In this document: piece after piece, positions 1 to 7,340 of the stretch
Position numbering within the stretch: the first letter of the stretch is position 1
Layout: each line of letters begins with the position of its first letter
Assembly: GCA_902764575.1 (NCBI GenBank)
Contig: CACWWI010000002.1
Location: 1 to 33,923 of the forward strand
DNA from: an uncultured Coriobacteriaceae bacterium
Lineage (GTDB): Bacteria > Actinomycetota > Coriobacteriia > Coriobacteriales > Eggerthellaceae
Direction: 5' to 3'
Length of the DNA: 33,923 nt
Translations under genes and position numbers: made by a program
Notes under the pieces: model-generated
Seen by the model: the letters and a program-made list of their open reading frames with translations, nothing else
What the model was told of the DNA's origin: nothing
Database searches by the model: none

Positions 1-2
1 GG

Positions 3-281
3 ATATCGGCCAGTTTCCCCGTCGGCGCGACACGCACCGCACGCTCCCTCTTCGAGGACGGCGGCCCTGCGGCCGAGCTCTTGAGCGCAATTGAGCGCAG
101 GGGGCTTTCCGATGATCGCTGGCGACATATTCCGAGCACGATGTTTTCCAAACTCGTGCGAACCGACGACGCTCACATCGCGCTGTATTGCATGCCCACA
201 TTCGTCAAGCTGCGCATGCGCGACGGCCGGCCCCTCGACGCCAAGGTGTACCTGCAGGCGGAGGCCTCCACATTGGGCTAG
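3..281 (+). CDS. C-terminal end of an unrecognised protein (partial, enters from the left edge)
   Basis: The frame is open from the first bases of the window to a TAG at 279-281 and encodes about 92 residues. Codon use is G/C-ending like the neighbouring genes, which supports a real gene whose start lies outside the window. The visible tail is mixed alpha/beta in character, with no membrane segment and no motif that I recognise. A TTG at 81 could be proposed as an internal start, but there is no reason to prefer it over a truncated longer gene. The gene converges on the AI-2E transporter gene with only 19 bases between the two stop codons. Its function cannot be named from this fragment. Confidence 0.55.
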   Translation: MSASFPVGATRTARSLFEDGGPAAELLSAIERRGLSDDRWRHIPSTMFSKLVRTDDAHIALYCMPTFVKLRMRDGRPLDAKVYLQAEASTLG

Positions 282-300
282 CAGCCCCACCCTGCGCTTA

Positions 301-1452
301 TCAGAGCGAGTCCCTGAGCTTCTCGAGCGGGCTGCGCTCGCTTTCGGAAAGCTGCTCGCGACGTGCGAGGTCCGCCTCCACGATGCGGAAGATCGTGGCG
401 GTGAGGGGAACGCCGATGAACGCGCCCACGAAACCGAACAGGGCCACACCGAGCGTAACGCCGATGAGCGGCCACATACCGTCGAGCCCCACGTGCTTGC
501 CCACGACCCTCGGGTAGATGAAGTTCGCCTCGATCTGCTGCAAGATGAGGAACAGGACGAAGAATATGATCGCCTGCTGCCACGAGGTGGCCAGGATGAT
601 GATGGCACCGAGGACGGCGCCGATGAGCGCACCGACCATGGGGATGAGCGACATGACGCCCACGAGCGCGCCGAGCATGACCGCATCGGGCATGCCCGCT
701 ATCGTGCAGGCTATGGCGACGATGGTGCCGAAGATGCAGCCCTCGAGGGCCGCCCCCGTGAAGTAGCCGCGGAAGCACTTGTCCGCAACCGCGATCGCGT
801 CCGAGAACTTCTCATCGGCCCACTTGCCGAGGTACGTCTTCACGAGCTTGTGCACGCCGGCCGAGAGCCGGTTCTTCTCGCCCAGGAACCAGAACGAGAG
901 GATGATGCCCATGAAGCAGGCGCCGATTCGGCCGAACACCGACAAGATCTGGGGCAGCGAGTCCGAAAGGCCCGACTGCAGCCAGCTCGCCGCGTCCATG
1001 ACGACCTTCTCCCAGTCGATAGACTTTATCTGCTCGATTATTCCCGGGGGGATAGCCGAGGCCAAGAACGCATTCTGCTCGATGGAATCCATCACGCTCG
1101 GAGCCGCCTCCGCCAGCTTGATGATGGCCCCGATGAGGTTGGGAATTACGGCGACCAGCAAGAATAGCACCACGATCACGGCGCACGCATACGACAGCAG
1201 CATCGCCAACATGCGGTTGCGCGTGCCGTCGCCCGTGGGGCCGGGCAGCTTGCCCTCGAAGAAGCGCAGCGGGATGTTCACGATGTAGGCAATGACGAGG
1301 CCCGCGATGATCGCCAGCATTCCGCCCAGGAGCAGTTCGAGGAACTTCTCGAGCGCACCCCAGCAATAGGCCACAAAGGCCACGGCCAGCACGGTGACGC
1401 CAATCCTTATGCAGGCCTTCCAGCTGATTGTAAATTCGTGCTTTTCGTCCAT
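301..1452 (-). CDS. AI-2E family transporter (PerM/YdiK-like membrane protein)
   Basis: This 383-residue polytopic membrane protein has the layout of the AI-2E/PerM family. Two hydrophobic segments lie near the N terminus and another near residue 85. A soluble, amphipathic middle section follows, and then a dense block of membrane helices from roughly residue 215 to 355. Family-like features are the 'SLIPMVGALIGAVLGA' segment and the later 'FIYPRVVGKHVGLDGMWPL' and 'GVPLTATIFRIVEADL' segments. Members move small molecules or ions; autoinducer-2 export is shown for only a few, so the substrate is unknown. The start at 1452 follows an AGGAG ribosome site. The gene diverges from the VOC gene and has no obvious functional partner here. 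Confidence 0.9.
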   Translation of the reverse strand: MDEKHEFTISWKACIRIGVTVLAVAFVAYCWGALEKFLELLLGGMLAIIAGLVIAYIVNIPLRFFEGKLPGPTGDGTRNRMLAMLLSYACAVIVVLFLLVAVIPNLIGAIIKLAEAAPSVMDSIEQNAFLASAIPPGIIEQIKSIDWEKVVMDAASWLQSGLSDSLPQILSVFGRIGACFMGIILSFWFLGEKNRLSAGVHKLVKTYLGKWADEKFSDAIAVADKCFRGYFTGAALEGCIFGTIVAIACTIAGMPDAVMLGALVGVMSLIPMVGALIGAVLGAIIILATSWQQAIIFFVLFLILQQIEANFIYPRVVGKHVGLDGMWPLIGVTLGVALFGFVGAFIGVPLTATIFRIVEADLARREQLSESERSPLEKLRDSL

Positions 1453-1492
1453 TTCGCGACTCCTCTGCGGCGATTCGGCAAACCTTCTCCCT

Positions 1493-1498
1493 TTTATA
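1493..1498 (-). promoter_or_regulatory. Candidate -10 element for the AI-2E transporter gene
   Basis: On the minus strand a TATAAA hexamer preceded by TGTGA lies about 40 bases upstream of the ATG at 1452. It sits in the only AT-rich patch of the 191-base divergent gap. No good -35 hexamer is visible, so this may be an extended -10 promoter. It is a visual call only. Confidence 0.35.
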
Positions 1499-1603
1499 TC
1501 ACAGGCGAGCTACATCGACTCGGCAATGCTTCTGCGCCCCGGCGCGGCCCGGCGCTCGCCGTTCGGGCAAAAGAGCCTCGGCAACGAGGGCCTTCTTCAC
1601 GTG

Positions 1604-1609
1604 TAGAAT
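1604..1609 (+). promoter_or_regulatory. Candidate -10 element for the VOC/dehydrogenase operon
   Basis: TAGAAT lies 34 bases upstream of the chosen VOC start. A small GC-rich hairpin with a GCAA loop (1575-1590) lies just before it. The -35 region is poor, so confidence is low. Confidence 0.25.
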
Positions 1610-1643
1610 GGTCGTATTCGAAACCCCGACCGAGGAGGCCTCT

Positions 1644-2027
1644 ATGCAGGGAACGTTCATCCACTGGTGCATCCACGTGCTCGACCTTGAGAAGTCGCTC
1701 GAATTCTACGAGAAGGCGCTGGGCTACACCGTCCACCACACGATGGGCCCCGAAGACGGGTCGTGGTCGAACACCTACCTGGTCAACGACCAGACGCCCT
1801 TCCAGATCGAGCTCACCTGGAACCGCGGGCGCACCGAGCCCTACGAGAACGGCGGCAAAGACACCCACATCGCCTTTACTGTGCCCGACTTCGACGCGGC
1901 GCACAAGCTCCACGAGGAAATGGGGTGTATCATCAGGGAGAACCCGCGCATGGGACTGTATTTCATCGAAGACCCGGACGGGAGCTGGATCGAGATACTC
2001 CCCGTGAAGAACGCTACGGGAAACTAG
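1644..2027 (+). CDS. VOC-family protein, glyoxalase I-like
   Basis: This 127-residue protein has the two beta-alpha-beta-beta-beta halves of the vicinal oxygen chelate fold. Likely metal ligands are His11 (in WCIHVLD), Glu56 (in QIELTW), His75 (in THIAFTV) and Glu117 (in GSWIEIL). This is the His/Glu/His/Glu set of glyoxalase I, and the length is typical of lactoylglutathione lyase-like proteins. The start at 1644 is preferred over an upstream GTG at 1608 because an ideal GAGGAGG ribosome site precedes it and the conserved fold begins there. The FAD-linked dehydrogenase gene follows after 40 bases, so the two are probably co-transcribed. Such a pair could handle methylglyoxal to lactate to pyruvate, but other VOC substrates are possible and no thiol cofactor is known here. 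Confidence 0.85.
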   Translation: MQGTFIHWCIHVLDLEKSLEFYEKALGYTVHHTMGPEDGSWSNTYLVNDQTPFQIELTWNRGRTEPYENGGKDTHIAFTVPDFDAAHKLHEEMGCIIRENPRMGLYFIEDPDGSWIEILPVKNATGN

Positions 2028-2067
2028 GGAACTGGGCACGGCACGACAATTTGGAGCGGAGGACACC

Positions 2068-3492
2068 ATGAGCACATTTGCAGAGCTGAGCACCGAGCTC
2101 GCCGACCAGCTGAAGGCGATCGTCGGCGAAGATAACTTCCAGTTCGGGGAAGACGTCAACGAGGACTTCTCGCGCGATGAGATGCCCATCTACGGCACGA
2201 AGATGCCGCAGGCGGTGGTATTCCCGGCGAACACGCAGGAAGTCTCGGACATCATGAAGCTTTGCTACGACAACGATGTTCCCGTGACGGTCCGCGGCGC
2301 GGGCACGGGCCTCGTGGGCGGATGCACCCCGCTCGCAGGCGGCGTAGTGCTGTGCACGATGAACATGAACCAGATCCTGGAGTACGACCTGAACAACCTG
2401 AACGTGCGCATCCAACCTGGCGTGCGCCTGTGCGACCTGGCCGAAGACGCGCTCAAGCACGGCATGATGTACCCGCCCGACCCGGGCGAGAAGACGGGCT
2501 CCGTCGGCGGCAACGTCTCGACGAACGCCGGCGGCATGCGCGCCGTGAAATACGGGACGACACGCGATTACGTCTTGGCCATGACCGTGGTCCTGCCGAA
2601 CGGCGAGATAATGGAAGTGGGCCGCGCGGTGACGAAGACCAGCTCGGGCTACAGCCTCCTGCACCTCATCATCGGCTCGGAAGGCACGCTCGCCATCATC
2701 ACCGAGCTCACGATGAGGCTTATCCCCAACCCGCCCGAGAACACGAGCTTCATCCTGCCGTTCGAAGACATCGACGCCGCGCTCGGCGCGGTCCCCAGCA
2801 TCAAGCTGGCCGGCCTGAACCCACAGTCAATCGAATTCATGGAACGCGATATCGTCGACGCATCGGCGGCGCATACCGGCAACAACATCTTCCCGACGAA
2901 CGTCGAGGGCGAAGAGGTGGGCGCCTACATCCTGGTCACGCTGGACGGCGACGATCCCGACGAGATCTTCCAGCGCGCCGAGAAGCTGCTCGAGGTGAGC
3001 ATGGAGCACGGCGCCTACGACGCGCTCGTGGTGGACCAACCCGCCGAGAAGGAGGCGGTCTGGGCAGCGCGCAGCGCGTTCCTCACCGTCATCGAGAACG
3101 ATTCGGAGCTGCTCGACGAGATGGACGTCGTCGTCCCCACCGACAAGATCGCCGAGTTCCTGCACTACATCAACGGCGTCGGAGCCGACCTGAACATGCG
3201 AATCCGCTCGTTCGGCCACGCGGGCGACGGCAACCTGCACATCTACTGCGCGGCTGACGACATGCCGGTCGACGACTTCCTCGCGACGTCCGCGAAGGTG
3301 ATGGAAGCCGCCTACGCGAAATGCGCCGAGCTGGGCGGCCAAGTGTCCGGCGAGCACGGCATCGGCTACGCCAAGAAGGAGTACCTGCGCGAGTCGGTGG
3401 GCGACACGGCCATGGGCCTCATGGCCGGCATCAAGCAGGTGTTCGACCCGAAGGGCATCCTGAACCCCGGCAAGATCTGCACCGACCTGTGA
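2068..3492 (+). CDS. FAD-binding 2-hydroxyacid dehydrogenase (GlcD/D-lactate dehydrogenase type)
   Basis: This 474-residue flavoprotein would oxidise a 2-hydroxyacid such as D-lactate or glycolate to the 2-oxoacid. Residues 50-220 form a PCMH/FAD_binding_4 domain, visible as VTVRGAGTGLVGG, DPGEKTGSVGGNVSTNAGG and LIIGSEGTLAIITELT. The C-terminal FAD-oxidase domain carries the metal/substrate histidines in GHAGDGNLH and SGEHGIG and ends with the family tail VFDPKGILNPGKI. Length and motifs match the GlcD/DLD family throughout. The start at 2068 has a strong GGAGCGGAGG site. It is downstream of the VOC gene. No Etf or Fe-S (GlcF-like) partner is encoded next to it, so the electron acceptor is unknown. 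Substrate choice between lactate, glycolate and 2-hydroxyglutarate cannot be made from sequence. Confidence 0.9.
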   Translation: MSTFAELSTELADQLKAIVGEDNFQFGEDVNEDFSRDEMPIYGTKMPQAVVFPANTQEVSDIMKLCYDNDVPVTVRGAGTGLVGGCTPLAGGVVLCTMNMNQILEYDLNNLNVRIQPGVRLCDLAEDALKHGMMYPPDPGEKTGSVGGNVSTNAGGMRAVKYGTTRDYVLAMTVVLPNGEIMEVGRAVTKTSSGYSLLHLIIGSEGTLAIITELTMRLIPNPPENTSFILPFEDIDAALGAVPSIKLAGLNPQSIEFMERDIVDASAAHTGNNIFPTNVEGEEVGAYILVTLDGDDPDEIFQRAEKLLEVSMEHGAYDALVVDQPAEKEAVWAARSAFLTVIENDSELLDEMDVVVPTDKIAEFLHYINGVGADLNMRIRSFGHAGDGNLHIYCAADDMPVDDFLATSAKVMEAAYAKCAELGGQVSGEHGIGYAKKEYLRESVGDTAMGLMAGIKQVFDPKGILNPGKICTDL

Positions 3493-3541
3493 ACGATGCC
3501 CAGAATTAACGGCTGAGGAGCATATCCTGGGCCCGCGAACT

Positions 3542-3547
3542 TACAAT
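3542..3547 (+). promoter_or_regulatory. Candidate -10 element for the partner-switch operon
   Basis: TACAAT lies 38 bases upstream of the phosphatase ATG in the 93-base gap after the dehydrogenase gene. The matching -35 is weak. I see no SigB-like consensus. Confidence 0.3.
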
Positions 3548-3585
3548 AGGGAGAACAGCGTTTCGTCGAAAGGATTGCCTGACCC

Positions 3586-6060
3586 ATGGATGCCGCCGCC
3601 GTCGCTCAATTGGCAGTAGCCACGTTATTGCCCGCAGTAGCGTGCATCGTGCTCACGCTGCTCAGAGAGCGCACAAAGGTCGCCAACATCTCCAATAAGG
3701 GGTGGCAGGTGATCGTGGGGGTCGTCTTCGGCCTCATCGCCATCTACGGCACCGAGGCGGGTGTCCCCGTGGATGGGGCCGTGCTCAACGTGCGCGACGC
3801 AGCACCGCTGGCGGCGGGCATATTCTTCGGCGGGCCGGCAGGCATCATCGCGGGCTTCATCGGCGGAATCGAGCGCTGGCTCGCCGTGCTGTGGGGCGCG
3901 GGCGAGTTCACCCGCGTGGCGTGCAGCCTGGGCACCATCTTCGCCGGCTTGTTCGCGGCGGGTCTTCGCAAGTACGTGTTCAACTACCACATCCCCACGC
4001 TGTCGTTCGCGCTCGCCTCCGGCGTCGTGGCCGAAGTGATGCACCTGACGCTCGTGTTCGTCACGAACCTCGACCAAACGGCGAAGGCGTTCCAGGTCGT
4101 GCATACCTGCCTGCTCCCCATGGTCCTCTGCGTCGGCATCGCCACGATGCTCTGCTCCCTGTCGCTCCTGCTGATGAACCACAAGCCCCTGGTAACGCCC
4201 GCCGGCCAGCGCAACGTCGTGAGGATCCTGCACAACCGCATGCTCATCGCGATCGTGGCCGCGTTCTTCCTAACCGTGGGCTTCACAGCCATCGTGCAGA
4301 CGAGCCGCTCCCTCGCCGACAACACCAGCCTGCTCAACCAGAGCATCGCGGACGTCGAGAGCGACATCGTCGACGCGTCCGACACGAACCTGCTCGACCT
4401 AACGGGGCATGCCGCCGCGGCCATCCCCGTGGTGGCCGACGCGACCAGCGAGGACTGCACGCGGGTCGCGACCGAGCTCGGCGTCACCGAGATAAACGTC
4501 GTCGACGCCAACGGCATCATCGTCGCCAGCACCGAGCCCGCTTTCGTCGGCTTCGACATGGCTTCGGGCGAGCAATCCGCGGAGTTCCTCGCGCTGTTGC
4601 CGCGCCGCGGGCAGACCCAGCTCGTGCAAGCCTACCAGCCTATCGCCTACGACGCCGGCACGTCGCGCAAGTACGCCGGGGTGTCCGTGGTGGGAGGCTT
4701 CGTGCAGGTCGGGTACGACGCGAAGGACTTCACCGACGACATCGCCGCCCAGGTGAGCGCATCGGTCAAGAACCGCCACGTGGGCCAGACCGGCGCCTTC
4801 GTCGTCGTAGACGAAGCCGGCTCCGTTATCAGCACGCACGAGGGAGCCGACGTCCAGTCGGCGGACAACCTCATCGCCGACGCCGAGGCCGCGGCCCCGG
4901 GCCAGCTCTTTACCACGAAGCTCTCCGGCGAGGAATGCTACGCCTGCTACCAGGAGGTTGAAGGCTACCGCATCATCGCCCTCCTGCCCACCGCGGAAGC
5001 TAACGCCTCGCGCGATGACTCGCTGCTCCTCGTCGCGCTCATGGAGGTGCTCGTCTTCGCCGCGCTGTTCCTGGTCATCCACGCCGTCACGAAGCTCGTC
5101 GTCATCCGCGGTATCAGGCGGATGACCGTGCAACTGGCCGAAATCACGAGGGGCGACCTCGACGTCAAGGTGGACGTGCGCGACGCCACGGAGTTCGTAT
5201 CGCTGTCCAACGACATCAACCTGACGGTCGGAGCGTTGAAGGAATCCCTTGCCACCGTGCAGGCCGACCTCGACATGGCCGCCGAGATCCAAGCCAACGT
5301 GCTGCCGACCATCACGCGCGTCATCTCGGCGCGCGACGAGTTCGAATTGTTCGCGAGCATGGAGCCCGCCAAGGAGGTGGGCGGCGACTTCTACGACTTC
5401 TTCATGATCGACGACGACCATCTGGCGCTCGTCGTTGCCGACGTAAGCGGCAAGGGCGTTCCGGCAGCGTTGTTCATGATGCTGTCGAAGACCGTCCTGA
5501 AGATGGAGGCGCTCTCCTCCCGCGACCCGGCTGCGGTGCTCCTGCGCGCCAACAGCGACCTATCGGAGAAGAACGACGACGACATGTTCACCACCGCCTG
5601 GATCGGCGTTTTGGAGATATCGACCGGCACGCTGACGTATGCCGATGCGGGGCACGAGAAGCTCGCCTTCTACCGCAACGGCACATGGGAGCTGCCGCGC
5701 AAGCCCAACGGCGCCGTCGCGTTGGCTGCGTTCAACCAGGAGGATTACGAAGTCCTGGCCGACAAGTACAAGTTCCGCAACCATACGGTGAAGCTGCAGC
5801 CGGGCGAGGCCGTGTTCCAATACACCGACGGCGTTACCGAGGCCACCAGCGCAGACGAGGAACTGTTCGGCGAAGAGCAGCTCATCGACGCCCTGAACGA
5901 TGCGCCGAGCACCTCTCCCGGCGTGATCCTGCCCTTCGTTCGCAAGCGAATAGCGAACTTCGTGCAAGATGCCCCGCAATTTGACGACATAACCATGCTA
6001 GGATTGCGTTACTTGGGAAAACAACAGGGCAAAGCAACGAAAACAACCGAGGAGGAATAA
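3586..6060 (+). CDS. Membrane SpoIIE/RsbU-type serine phosphatase with LytS-like 5TM sensor, extracytoplasmic domain and HAMP
   Basis: This 824-residue protein is a sensor phosphatase. Residues 1-200 are multi-membrane and match the 5TM-5TMR_LYT sensor fold (for example LNVRDAAPLAAGIFFGGPAG and IIAGFIGGIERW). A further helix near 215-240 leads to a region of about 240 residues that is probably extracytoplasmic and Cache-like. A membrane helix (about 480-505) and a HAMP segment with a helical linker (about 510-580) follow. The C terminus from about 586 is a SpoIIE PP2C domain with metal-binding signatures GGDFYDFF (Asp601), VADVSGKGVPAALFM, YTDGVTEA and DDITMLGL. Its expected job is to dephosphorylate the STAS protein encoded three bases downstream when it senses an outside signal. 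LytS-type 5TM domains are better known on histidine kinases, so this combination is uncommon. The signal is unknown. Confidence 0.9.
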   Translation: MDAAAVAQLAVATLLPAVACIVLTLLRERTKVANISNKGWQVIVGVVFGLIAIYGTEAGVPVDGAVLNVRDAAPLAAGIFFGGPAGIIAGFIGGIERWLAVLWGAGEFTRVACSLGTIFAGLFAAGLRKYVFNYHIPTLSFALASGVVAEVMHLTLVFVTNLDQTAKAFQVVHTCLLPMVLCVGIATMLCSLSLLLMNHKPLVTPAGQRNVVRILHNRMLIAIVAAFFLTVGFTAIVQTSRSLADNTSLLNQSIADVESDIVDASDTNLLDLTGHAAAAIPVVADATSEDCTRVATELGVTEINVVDANGIIVASTEPAFVGFDMASGEQSAEFLALLPRRGQTQLVQAYQPIAYDAGTSRKYAGVSVVGGFVQVGYDAKDFTDDIAAQVSASVKNRHVGQTGAFVVVDEAGSVISTHEGADVQSADNLIADAEAAAPGQLFTTKLSGEECYACYQEVEGYRIIALLPTAEANASRDDSLLLVALMEVLVFAALFLVIHAVTKLVVIRGIRRMTVQLAEITRGDLDVKVDVRDATEFVSLSNDINLTVGALKESLATVQADLDMAAEIQANVLPTITRVISARDEFELFASMEPAKEVGGDFYDFFMIDDDHLALVVADVSGKGVPAALFMMLSKTVLKMEALSSRDPAAVLLRANSDLSEKNDDDMFTTAWIGVLEISTGTLTYADAGHEKLAFYRNGTWELPRKPNGAVALAAFNQEDYEVLADKYKFRNHTVKLQPGEAVFQYTDGVTEATSADEELFGEEQLIDALNDAPSTSPGVILPFVRKRIANFVQDAPQFDDITMLGLRYLGKQQGKATKTTEEE

Positions 6061-6063
6061 GAA

Positions 6064-6366
6064 ATGCTTTCTGTTAGCAGCACCGTAAACGGAGACGTCA
6101 ACGTAGTGAAGCTCGTGGGGCGGCTCGACGTGAAGGCCGCGAGGGATGCCGAGGAGGTCTTCGCCGAGGCGTCCTCCAAAGCGAAGAACGTCGTCCTCGA
6201 CCTATCCGAGCTCGACTACATCGCCAGCGCCGGCCTGCGCGCGCTGAAGCGTCTGCGCGGCGACGTCAACGCAAACGGTGGCACCCTGGTGATCAGGAAC
6301 GTCCAGGAGGACGTTATGGAGGTTTTCGAAATGACCGGTTTCGCGGCTATGCTCACGTTCGAGTAA
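6064..6366 (+). CDS. STAS-domain anti-sigma factor antagonist
   Basis: This 100-residue single-domain STAS protein is of RsbV/SpoIIAA type. The phosphorylation loop DYIASAGLRAL is present, with Ser55 as the probable phospho-acceptor. In the known partner-switch scheme the unphosphorylated form binds the RsbW-like kinase and frees its client, and the SpoIIE phosphatase keeps it unphosphorylated. It begins three bases after the phosphatase stop behind a GAGGAGGAA ribosome site and is followed 25 bases later by the kinase-like gene, so all three are one operon. Sequence and length are ordinary for the family. Confidence 0.92.
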   Translation: MLSVSSTVNGDVNVVKLVGRLDVKAARDAEEVFAEASSKAKNVVLDLSELDYIASAGLRALKRLRGDVNANGGTLVIRNVQEDVMEVFEMTGFAAMLTFE

Positions 6367-6391
6367 CCGCACGAGGGAGAGGATCCCTGCT

Positions 6392-6799
6392 ATGAGGAGC
6401 ATCACGATTCCCGCCACCGACGAAGATCCGGAGCCCATCGTCGAATTCGTGGGAGAAGAGCTCGCAAAATTCGATTGCCCGCAAAAAGCGCTCTATCAGA
6501 TCGAGGTCGCCATCGAGGAAATCCTCGTGAACATCGTCAGCTATGCCGGGCTGAGCGACGCCGACGGCGTCGAGGTCCGATGCGAAGTCCTCGACGACCC
6601 GCTACGCGTGGTCGTGCAGTTCCTCGACGGGGGCGTTCCGTTCGACCCCTTGGCGAAAGCCGACCCCGACATCACGCCCGAAGCCATCATGGAGCGCGAA
6701 GGGGGCCTCGGCATTTTCATGGTGAAGAAGATGATGGACGACGTGTCCTACGTCTACGAGAACGGCAAGAACACGCTTACGATCCTGAAGCGCTTATAG
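6392..6799 (+). CDS. RsbW-like anti-sigma factor / serine kinase (HATPase)
   Basis: This 135-residue GHKL-fold ATPase is of RsbW/SpoIIAB type. The N box is IEEILVNIVSYA, the G1 region is FLDGGVPFDPLAKAD, and the G2 region is EGGLGIFMVKKMMDDV. These bind Mg-ATP and would phosphorylate the upstream STAS protein on Ser55. Family members otherwise hold a sigma factor or another client inactive. No sigma factor gene is adjacent in this window, so the client is unknown; it could be encoded elsewhere or might not be a sigma factor. The next gene downstream is the first export cassette, after a gap with its own candidate promoter. Confidence 0.9.
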   Translation: MRSITIPATDEDPEPIVEFVGEELAKFDCPQKALYQIEVAIEEILVNIVSYAGLSDADGVEVRCEVLDDPLRVVVQFLDGGVPFDPLAKADPDITPEAIMEREGGLGIFMVKKMMDDVSYVYENGKNTLTILKRL

Positions 6800-6800
6800 C

Positions 6801-6827
6801 CGCCCCTCCGCTCCATCAGGAAGGGCG
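6801..6827 (+). terminator. Weak hairpin after the partner-switch operon
   Basis: CGCCC pairs with GGGCG and, past one mismatch, TCC with GGA around a 9-base loop directly after the stop codon. There is no T-rich tract behind it, so it is at best a poor intrinsic terminator. Confidence 0.25.
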
Positions 6828-6841
6828 CAGGCCACTCGCGT

Positions 6842-6869
6842 TCGACGCGCATGTCATAATGGGTACAAT
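6842..6869 (+). promoter_or_regulatory. Candidate promoter of export cassette 1
   Basis: TCGACG and TACAAT are separated by 16 bases, and the expected transcript start is about 30 bases before the ATG at 6906. This is the best promoter-like pair in the gap between the signalling operon and the exporter genes. Confidence 0.4.
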
Positions 6870-6905
6870 GGCGCTAGGTCATTATTCAAACGGAAAGGGG
6901 CGCCG

Positions 6906-7322
6906 ATGGGCGGCGACGGCGAACAGCTGCAGGACACCCGTAGGATATCCTCGCCCGAACAACTCAACGACTACCTGAAGGTGACGAGCCCGAAAATCTG
7001 GGTGCTCCTTTCTGCAGTCATCCTGCTCGTCGCCGGACTACTGCTCTGGAGCAGCTTCACGACCATCGAGAGCTACGCCACGGGCACGGCGCAGGCCGTC
7101 GGTGGCGAGCTCGTCGTCACATTCGACGATCCCGAGAAGGCGAGCAAAGTGCAGCCCGGCATGGAGATGGAAGTCGGTGACGTGGAAACCGAGGTCCTGG
7201 CCGTCGGGACGAACGAGAACGGCGACCTGATTGCATCCGCACACGCCCACATCCCCGACGGCTCGTACAAGGTTCGCGTGGGATACAAAGCCACGCAGGT
7301 CATCTCGATGCTGCTCAACTGA
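6906..7322 (+). CDS. Short NHLM-type membrane-fusion-like protein (HlyD stub), cassette 1
   Basis: This 138-residue protein has a cytoplasmic lead with SSPEQLNDYLKVTSPKIWVLL, the usual opening of NHLM bacteriocin-system secretion proteins. One membrane helix (about 31-50) and a small outside beta domain of about 85 residues follow. Typical NHLM secretion proteins are HlyD-like and roughly twice as long, with a coiled-coil hairpin; that hairpin is absent here. The start at 6906 follows GGAAAGGGG. A paralogue opens cassette 2 at 12305. It likely docks on the ABC proteins encoded 18 bases downstream. In a bacterium without an outer membrane a long periplasmic tube is not needed, which may explain the shortness. 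The role is inferred from context and the N-terminal signature. Confidence 0.7.
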   Translation: MGGDGEQLQDTRRISSPEQLNDYLKVTSPKIWVLLSAVILLVAGLLLWSSFTTIESYATGTAQAVGGELVVTFDDPEKASKVQPGMEMEVGDVETEVLAVGTNENGDLIASAHAHIPDGSYKVRVGYKATQVISMLLN

Positions 7323-7340
7323 CGGGTGGTGGCGTAAACG

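Noticed and set aside
3496-3533. Inverted repeat GCCCAG...CTGGGC after the dehydrogenase gene, considered as a terminator
   Set aside because: The loop is over 20 bases and no T tract follows.
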